Shown here: positions 56,921 to 64,000 of the stretch, one piece after another | Position numbering within the stretch: position 1 is the first letter of the stretch | Layout of the letters: the number at the start of each line of letters is the position of its first letter | NCBI RefSeq assembly: GCF_024679095.1 | Contig: NC_066549.1 | Location: forward strand, 12,025,915-12,089,914 | Length of the DNA stretch: 64,000 bases | Direction of reading: 5' to 3' | DNA from: Eriocheir sinensis | Taxonomy: Eukaryota > Arthropoda > Malacostraca > Decapoda > Varunidae | Program-made: the position numbers and the translations under genes | Notes under the pieces: model-generated | The model's database searches: none | Seen by the model: the letters and a program-made list of their open reading frames with translations, nothing else | Told to the model about the DNA's origin: nothing

Positions 56921-57852
56921 AGTGACTGGAAGTGTGAACAAGACGAGTGGTGAGTGCAATCGGGTGTGGCAGCAGGAAAGAATTGTGATTGATTGTGTCA
57001 GCAATTTTACACCAAGAAAACAACAACGAAACGAGAAACAAAACAAGAGTGCTGTATCTTGCTCCCCACAAAGAACATTCTGGATAACAGATCAAAGACT
57101 AACATTTCTGAAGATACCTTTTAAGAGTTCGACATGTCATGAGTGAAATAGCTGCATGCAGAGCTATATTACTTCACAGTGGATAGATTACAGAAGTAAA
57201 AACACTGGCTAACTGCTGCATTATCAACATAAAAAGCATAGGGATGACAGGTATATAAGTGGCTAAAGATAAGAAAAATCAATTTTGACCATGCCATTGG
57301 TGTGCCTCTTTTTACCGTACAAAATGGGTATAATGTATATGTAGTTTCCTGTGTTGTGTGACATAAATACACTGAATTAACTTATGGGAGGGTCTTGAGG
57401 TGTGACCTGAAATCTGTGAGTGGTAGGTGCAGGATCATGTACATTATTAATAACGACAGCGAGTACTCATAAAACAAATACGTATTATTAGACATTGTAG
57501 AGTAGTGTAGTAAGAGACGCTCCTCCTACTTAACCGCCTTGGGTCGCCTCTTCCTCACTGACTAAGCAAATACCTGTCGGCGGGAGGCACACCTATCTTA
57601 ATACCCGCAAGACGCTTCAAAATGGGCCGTGGGAGTAATGCTCAAAAAAGTCGCTGCAAGTAAAAAAAATATATGACTATTAAAGACAGCAATCTTGGCT
57701 GCACCCGCTGATCTTAAATCCATATCCGCTTTCCCTTTTTACATTTATTTTTATACAACTCCCAATCTGCTAATGCGGCTGACGAAACTATGAAATGGTA
57801 TTTTTGGATCTGCGTGGGTGAGTGTATGAATACGTGTGTGTGTGTGTATGTA

Positions 57853-57855
<3 letters not shown>
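56921..57855. other. No recognised feature
   Basis: Unique AT-rich sequence. Confidence 0.4.

Positions 57856-57896
<41 letters not shown>
57856..57896. repeat. (GT)n microsatellite
   Basis: Forty-one bp of GT, preceded by a GTAT stretch. Confidence 0.95.
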
Positions 57897-57899
<3 letters not shown>

Positions 57900-58200
57900 A
57901 ACGTATGAGTAACGAACACATACATTTCACTTTTCTGGTTAACTCGGCCGCTCCTGCCACGCCTGAAGGCCTCGCGAACCTCCACCGAGCCCCATCCATG
58001 AACCGCCTCTCCCCCAACATCCCTCCACACATATTACCCTCGACACACTCTCGCCACAAAACGCACGTGTTATTTTTTTAGTTTTCTTTTCACTTAATCT
58101 AATTACAAAAATTAATGTATATGTTATTTTTTAAGTTTTTTTTTTTCACTTAATCAAATTATAGAAATGAATGTATACTCTTTAAATAATGCTACTCGTG
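57897..58200. other. No recognised feature
   Basis: Unique sequence, AT-rich after 58070. Confidence 0.4.
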
Positions 58201-58269
58201 CAGTAGTAGTAGTAGTAGTAGTAGTGTTAGTAGTAGTAGTAGTAGTAGTAATAGTAGTAGTAGTAGTGT

Positions 58270-58305
<36 letters not shown>

Positions 58306-58314
58306 AAGTAGTAA
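58201..58314. repeat. (AGT)n microsatellite
   Basis: AGT with GTGTTAG interruptions near 58225 and 58268, which make two similar halves. Confidence 0.95.
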
Positions 58315-59572
58315 TGTTCCTGTTGTAATGATTCTTCTTTTCATTACTATTGTAAGTATATTTTTCTTTGTTGTGACGTTTTTTGTTTTTGTTTTGTTTT
58401 GTTTTTTGTTTTTTTGTTTTTTTGTTTTTTGCTTTTTTACATTGGTTTTTATAGTCACTGTTTTGAGGTTGTAGCTTGGAGCTTTTAAGACCACGTGACC
58501 TTCCTGAGGTCACGAGCAAAGAATGTGTGTCACGAAGGTTTGGAAGGAACACAAGGGAGGCTGCCGGCGGTAGCGTCAAGGCGAGCGAGAAAAATGTAGT
58601 GAGGATCCGTGGAAAAGTAAAATGAACGAGTGGGAGGGATCTGGAAAGGGCCGGGAAAAAGAATTCAATGCAGGGGCGAGGAGAAGGATGGCCGCGGAGA
58701 GATTAAGATAGGTGGCGGCGGCGGAGGCGGCGGCGACTGTGGTGGTGGTGGTGGTGTGTCTCTCAAGTGTTGTGGTGTGGTGTGATGGGAATGAAGGGCT
58801 CAGAGAAAGTGTTTTTAATCCCGAAGCTTTACAAAATATTAACAAGAATCATGGTGTTACTTTTTCATTAGTATTAGCATATGTATTAAAATTCGTATTA
58901 TAGTATTTATTTTCGTATCAGTATTTTAGGCCCGTCCACACCATAAATCTTTGTGACGACATTGCATCCCAGACGTTTCCCAAGTGTTTCGGGAAACCAC
59001 TGGGATACATTTGGATACCCTCGGGAAATAATGTTTCCTGTCCACACCTCAGGGTTGTTCTCAAGATGTCGGTGGGTGCGGAGATTGCTACAATGGCCTC
59101 TTTGTTTTACTTATTATTGCACTCACTGGAGAGCAAAAAAAAGACAAGGAAACGCGTATGGGTGAGATCGTTTATAGAATATTGAGCACTACAGAATGAC
59201 TTACTTTTGGATGGACCCGAGTGTTAATGGAGCAAAGTTTAATTAATTAATAGTTCTCTTGTGATGTCCACAAATGACTTTGAGGAACTCCCAAAATACC
59301 ACGAATAGATACAAAGCACAGAAAACCCATTCCAGCTCCCATCAGACTGCAGCTTTAATCTGACAGGCGGAGATCCTTTTACGAGCCTCATTAACACCTT
59401 CGATATGTCAAAGCTGAGTTCCCATACAAACTTTCCTGGTGTTGACGGTCCTGAGAAACAGCTGGGAAGCATTTGAAAATAAAATTATGTTTTAAATCCT
59501 GGATGGAAAACATGAGTAACTTTGCTTGCGCGCGCGTATGTTCGGGTGTGGGTGTGGGTGGGTGTCTGTGTG

Positions 59573-59578
<6 letters not shown>
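58315..59578. other. No recognised gene; possible MITE end at 58928
   Basis: A GTTTT-rich stretch lies at 58380-58430 and a GGCGGC/GTGGTG patch at 58710-58760. At 58928, AGGCCCGTCCACACC resembles the start of a DNA-transposon terminal repeat, but no inverted partner was found. Confidence 0.4.
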
Positions 59579-59655
<77 letters not shown>

Positions 59656-59676
59656 ATATATATATTTATATATATA

Positions 59677-59753
<77 letters not shown>

Positions 59754-59767
59754 CCATATATGTTTTA

Positions 59768-59852
<85 letters not shown>

Positions 59853-59853
59853 A
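59579..59853. repeat. Compound (GT)n(TA)n(TG)n block
   Basis: GT 59579-59652, TA-rich with ATATATTT interruptions 59653-59727, TG 59728-59753, a short spacer, then GT 59771-59826 and GCGT variants to 59853. Confidence 0.97.
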
Positions 59854-60238
59854 GTGTGTACCGCGTACCCGAGCAAAACAAAACGATAGATAAGACACAG
59901 TCATCATACGCAACAGTTTTAAGCCTTCGACGGACTCTTTGGCGTGTAGTTGTTGTGAGAATCGACGGTAAATAAAAAAAATAGCGCACTATGTTCATAC
60001 ACTTGGAAAAACTCTCCTCTCTCTCTCGGGGAAAAATACTGATACCACCTTTCACCACCACTCATAAATCTATCGAGGAAGGGCTTTAAGAGCGACGGCT
60101 TCACTGCAAGGTTAATGGAGTGTTTCGGGCTATTGAAAAGGCCTGCACATATTGCGGCAGCCGGGCCAGCGTGCCTCCATCCGGCACCCCACTTAGAGGT
60201 CGAGAGGCTGTTCGGAGACTTGCACGAAAAAACAAGGA
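59854..60238. other. No recognised feature
   Basis: Unique sequence. Confidence 0.4.
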
Positions 60239-60784
60239 GAAGGAAGTCAGACGAAGGATGATGTGAAGGAAGTCAGACGAAGGATGATGTGAAGGAAGTC
60301 AGACGAAGGATGATGTGAAGGAAGTCAGACGAAGGATGATGTGAAGGAAGTCAGACGAAGGATGATGTGAAGGAAGTCAGTCGAAGGATGATGTGAAGGA
60401 AGTCAGACGAAGGATGATGTGAAGGAAGTCAGACGAAGGATGATGTGAAGGAAGTCAGACGAAGGATGATGTGAAGGAAGTCAGACGAAGGATGATGTGA
60501 AGGAAGTCAGACGAAGGATGATGTGAAGGAAGTCAGACGAAGGATGATGTGAAGGAAGTCAGACGAAGGATGATGTGAAGGAAGTCAGACGAAGGATGAT
60601 GTGAAGGAAGTCAGACGAAGGATGATGTGAAGGAAGTCAGACGAAGGATGATGTGAAGGAAGTCAGACGAAGGATGATGTGAAGGAAGTCAGACGAAGGA
60701 TGATGTGAAGGAAGTCAGACGAAGGATGATGTGAAGGAAGTCAGTCGAAGGATGATGTGAAGGAAGTTAGACGGTGGATGATGT
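60239..60784. repeat. 26-bp minisatellite, exactly 21 copies
   Basis: The unit begins GAAGGAAGTCAGACGAAGGA and is 26 bp long. It runs from 60239 to 60784 in perfect register without one insertion or deletion. Copies starting at 60369 and 60733 carry the same A-to-T change (CAGTCG), and the last copy (60759) has three further changes. Stops occur in every repeat cycle, so it is not coding. Confidence 0.97.
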
Positions 60785-61045
60785 AACGGTTTCCAAGTAA
60801 TGATGAACAAAACTTATATAATTGATAAAAATAGACGTTGAAATAACAATACTTTACATTAACTTAAAAGGTGAATGATGAGAAGGCGTCCTATTAATGA
60901 TGAACAAAAATTTAAGTAACCGATAAGAATAGAGACTGATATAATACTACTTTACATTAATTTAAATGGTGTAAATGCTTCCCAGGAAACAAACACTTGA
61001 CAAAAACTAAAATAACCCCGAAAAATAGAACCCGAAATAATCATA
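60785..61045. repeat. AT-rich 98-bp tandem repeat, about 2.5 copies
   Basis: AATGATGAACAAAA, then TAGA...GAAATAA or GATATAA, then CTTTACATTAACTTAAA and GGTG occur at about 60800-60885 and 60898-60985, with a decayed partial copy after that. Confidence 0.7.
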
Positions 61046-61050
61046 CCTAC

Positions 61051-61560
61051 TTTTTTGTTTGTTTTTTACAACAAAGGAGGCAGCTCAAGGGCACACAAAA
61101 AAGGAAACAATAATAAAAAAAAAGCCCGCTACTCGCTGCTCCTAAAAAAGAATCAGAAGAGGTGGCCGAAAGAGAGGTCAATTTTGGAAGGAGAGGTGTC
61201 CTGATACCCTTCTCTTGAAAGAGTTCAAGTCGTAGGCAGGAGGAAATACAGATGAGGGAAGATTGTTCCAGAGTTTACCAGCGTGAGGGATGAAAGAGTG
61301 AAGATGCTGGTTAACTCTTGCATAAGGGGTTTGGACAGTATAGGGATGAGCATGAGTAGAAAGTCGTGTACAGTGGGGCCGCGGGAGGGGGGGAGGCATG
61401 CAGTTAGCAAGTTCAGAAGAGCAGTCAGCGTGGAAATATCGATAGAAGATAGAAAGAGAGGCAACATCGCGTCGGAATTTAAGAGGCAGAAGACTATCAG
61501 CAGGAGGAGGAGAGCTCATGAGACGAAGAGCTTTACTTAGAGCCGTGTTTTGGACCAGTG
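61051..61560 (-). mobile_element. LINE family A, RT C-terminus and 3' end
   Basis: Minus strand. A 113-codon open frame (61519-61178) begins in the region before the SPPPADSLLPLKFRRDVASL block and carries SIFYRYFHADCSSELANCM and GKLWNNLPSSVFPPAYDLNS, ending SGHLSFQN and a stop. Downstream lies the complete 3' end: AGGTCAATTTT, GGCCACCTCTTC, AGCAGCGAGTAGCGGGC, a T run and GAGCTGCCTCCTTTGTTGT. It is better preserved than the copy at 645-1860 and ties the orphan 3' ends in the window to a reverse transcriptase. Confidence 0.9.
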
Positions 61561-62444
61561 AAGGATATGGAGGCGCGGAGGGCTGGATAGGCCCGCTCCA
61601 TCAGACTTTACATCTTGGCAATTCAAAGGCCGGGCTACAGGCGGGCAATGCATCAAACGTGGACCATCTTCTTTAGTGTTCTCCTCATACTGCCACCAAT
61701 TACTGAGAGCAATAAGTAAACTGACACCAACAAATAAATAAGTCAAAATAAACTGTTACCGACAAATATGCCTTTAAAACATACTTTCAAAGGAGTTTGA
61801 AAAGAGTACGCAATGCTTGTCCTATTGCGTAAAGTTCACAGTTAATCTCATTATTTCACTTATAAATTATGAATCGCCAGAAATAATTAATCTTTGACGA
61901 GACAACTTTTTTACGGCTCACTGCAAGCCCGATGTGATCTGAATGCACGATAAAATTCATCAGGAACAAAGTATTCTCCGCTCCACCAGAAATACCTATG
62001 AATAATTCCAAAAAGTGAACACTGAAGCGAGGAGAATTAACAAATATATGAACGAGGCAATAATTTAATAAATGGCGTAGGTAATATGAAGCAGAATTGG
62101 ACAGCATCATTTCGTAAGCCTGCGAACTATCCTTTTTTATCCAAATCTATCTAAATTAGTTTTCAATTCTCATTCAGTTATTAGGTTCAGATATATTCAT
62201 GGCTGGGGAGAGCAGATAGTACATGAACGCTCCTCTTGAGCTGCTATATGTAGGACAAAAGATTCCCTGCAGCTTTCATATGTTGTTCCACATTTTCTCG
62301 AATAGTTAAATATTCTTTAACTTTTCCAAGCAGTTCAAAGTATTCCTATTTAGCCTAATATATAGACAGTCCAGATCTCTTCCGGACTACGCAATGAAAC
62401 GTTAGAGACTACGCATGGAAACGTGAACATTTTTTTTTCTTTTT
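61561..62444. other. No recognised feature
   Basis: AT-rich unique sequence. Confidence 0.4.
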
Positions 62445-62570
62445 ACGTCTACGCCTATAGCGCCGGTAGGCTTGCTTGAGGGGCCTGGATGGTGTTCGGC
62501 TCCAGCCCGTCATGGCGCAGGCAAGTGTTTATAGTGGCGCCATCTTCTTAAACACACATCCAAATCTATC
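62445..62570 (-). mobile_element. Beta SINE fragment, tail and end of body
   Basis: Reverse complement of AGATGGCGCCACTATAAACA, CTTGCCTGCGCCATGACGGG, CTGGAGCCGAACACCATCC, and AAGCCTACCGGCGCTATAGG, ending in an A-run (plus-strand T/A-rich 62430-62445). The head is missing. Confidence 0.8.
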
Positions 62571-62587
62571 TAGTTATCTAATCAGTA

Positions 62588-63095
62588 TAGTTCTCAGCAG
62601 AGCCTGGGTGCACTTCCTCATCAATTTCCCTCCTTTTTCTGAGTGTCTTTAACTAATTTGAAAACGCCGAAGTGTTGCTTACCTAGCTATCTTTTATCGT
62701 TTTGCGAATAACTGCTCCGCTGAACTTACTAACTGCATGCTTCCCGCCTTCCTTAGACCTCCTACTCTAGCTTATTCCTATGCTGTCCAACTTTCAATTT
62801 CCTAATGCAAGGATTAACCAGTATCTTTATTCTTTCATCTTATCCTCCGTCATTCTTTGGGATTGCTTTCCTTTGTCCGTACGTACTCCTTACGTCTTCA
62901 ACTTTCTCTCTACCATAGCCCAGCCAGTCAGCGTGATGGCGAATATAAAACAACGAATTTCACAAGGGAGAATTTACACGCCTTTGCAACCTAAACTGAC
63001 CATCTTTTTCACTTCCTGATCTTTTGTTGTAAGAGCAGTAATGCTTGGACTATTGCCCTATTTACGTTTTCTTTTGGTCTGCATCCTTCACTGTA
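62588..63095 (+). mobile_element. LINE family A, diverged RT C-terminus and 3' end
   Basis: Frames between 62640 and 62900 give CSAELTNCM, a PRPPTLAYSYAVQ-like block and ARINQYLYSFI, the family's C-terminal order with frameshifts. After 63010 a decayed 3' end follows (ATCTTTTGTTGTAAGAGCAG, TATTGCCCTATTTACG). It is older than the other two coding copies. Confidence 0.75.
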
Positions 63096-63453
63096 AAGAC
63101 AAAGATATCCCATTTCCTTTCACAGTACCTATACAAATATGGTCCGACGCGTATAAAGATGTGAACAAATTTATCTTTTCTTTATTATCTACCTTAAACT
63201 TATCTAACTAAACCTTCTCTTCGGTAACCAAACTTCTACTATATTAACCATCCCTTGAAACATAAGTAAAACCGTATCTAAGTGAAGAAATTTGGATATG
63301 AATTAGATTTTCAGCCGTGAGAGGAGAGATTGTGCGGGCAAAGGAGGGAAATCTGGCTAACTCATGAAGCCCCGTTAGGTACGAGACGCGGGCAAGGGAA
63401 AAATGAGGTCAGTTAATTCACTTGAACCATGATATTTTCCAAGGAATTATGAT
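63096..63453. other. No recognised feature
   Basis: Unique sequence. Confidence 0.4.
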
Positions 63454-63562
<109 letters not shown>

Positions 63563-63636
63563 TCTCATTTTCCGCCTCTTCCTCCTTTTCATCGATCCTC
63601 TTCCTCTATTAAATTCTGCGTCCTTGAATTATTTTT

Positions 63637-63728
63637 CCTCCTCCTCCTCCTCCTCCTCCTCCTCCTTCTCCTCCTCCTCCTCCTCCTCCTCCTCTGCTTC
63701 CTCCTCCTCTTCCTCCTCCTCCTCCTCC
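63637..63728. repeat. (TCC)n microsatellite
   Basis: About 90 bp of TCC with TTCTCC, TGCTTCC and CCCC interruptions. It ends at a 5'-truncated CR1-like fragment. Confidence 0.95.
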
Positions 63729-63730
63729 CC

Positions 63731-64000
63731 CTCCTCAATTGGATTTTGGAGTCACCATCAGCAGTGATCTGAAACATACAAAGCACTGTAAAAAGCATAT
63801 AACAAAGCCAACACCACGCTCGGGCTCATATCGAGGAACTTCGAGTATAAGACGCCGGAAGTAATGTTGTCCTTGTATAACTCGATGGTAAGACCTCGCC
63901 TTGAGTATGCGGTACAGTTTTGGTCACCTAGCTACAGGAAGGACATAGAATTATTAGAGCGAGTTCAGCGACGTGCTACGAAAATTACTCCACCAGTGAG
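63731..64000 (+). pseudogene. CR1-like LINE reverse transcriptase C-terminal fragment
   Basis: The translation gives DFGVTISSDLKHTKHCKK, then, after a frameshift near 63797, NSMVRPRLEYAVQFWSPSYR and KDIELLERVQRRATKITPPV. This is the VRPxLEYxVQFWxPxYxxD-x2-LLExVQRRATK block typical of CR1-clade elements. It is 5'-truncated at a TCC array and continues past the window end. Confidence 0.88.

Noticed and set aside
60239..60784. CRISPR-like array
   Set aside because: Units are contiguous without spacers, the unit is a 26-bp minisatellite, and the genome is eukaryotic.

Overview
This is a eukaryotic, gene-poor window, most likely from an arthropod and probably a decapod crustacean. The lineage is an inference from three things. 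The only protein-coding gene is an arthropod-type neural cadherin with very long introns. Microsatellites are extremely dense: a rough hand tally of clean 1-3 bp arrays gives about 5.4 kb, near 8 percent of the window. The repeat load consists of CR1-like and jockey-like LINEs, tRNA-headed SINEs, MITEs and degenerate minisatellites. There are no bacterial operons, CRISPR arrays, rRNA genes or credible tRNA genes.

Gene content: four plus-strand exons (25585-25818, 26391-26566, 34748-34894, 43565-43741) join in compatible splice phases into a 245-codon internal piece of a CadN-type cadherin. They cover the end of one extracellular cadherin repeat, a whole repeat, and the start of a third. The 5' and 3' parts of the gene lie outside the window, so almost everything from 25.6 kb onward, and possibly everything before it, is CadN intron.

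Layout: 0-5 kb holds a broken jockey-like LINE (called family A here) between AT arrays, a SINE with a GT-rich end, and microsatellites. 6.8-9.5 kb holds a 5'-truncated CR1-like LINE with an ORF1 esterase domain, endonuclease and partial reverse transcriptase, cut by a 100-N assembly gap. 9.8-14 kb holds SINEs, a degenerate tandem block, a hAT transposon remnant and a 516-bp AAT array. 15-24 kb is AGT, GA and GT arrays, several degenerate tandem repeats, a TIR element and a second GT-flanked SINE. 25.6-43.7 kb carries the CadN exons, with introns filled by GA arrays, a 142-bp tandem repeat, GTG-rich arrays, a 255-bp Harbinger-like MITE and minisatellites. 44-64 kb is further intron or downstream sequence with SINE and LINE fragments, a large CT/GA inverted repeat, a 21-copy 26-bp minisatellite and a CR1 fragment running off the right end.

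I did not find a new enzymatic or defence system. The most interesting signals are structural: SINEs with different tRNA-like heads sharing one 3' tail, a SINE family bracketed by GT arrays, inverted compound microsatellites able to form long hairpins, repeated insertion of one LINE 3' end into local minisatellites, and pervasive 40-150 bp tandem duplication. All alignments were made by eye.
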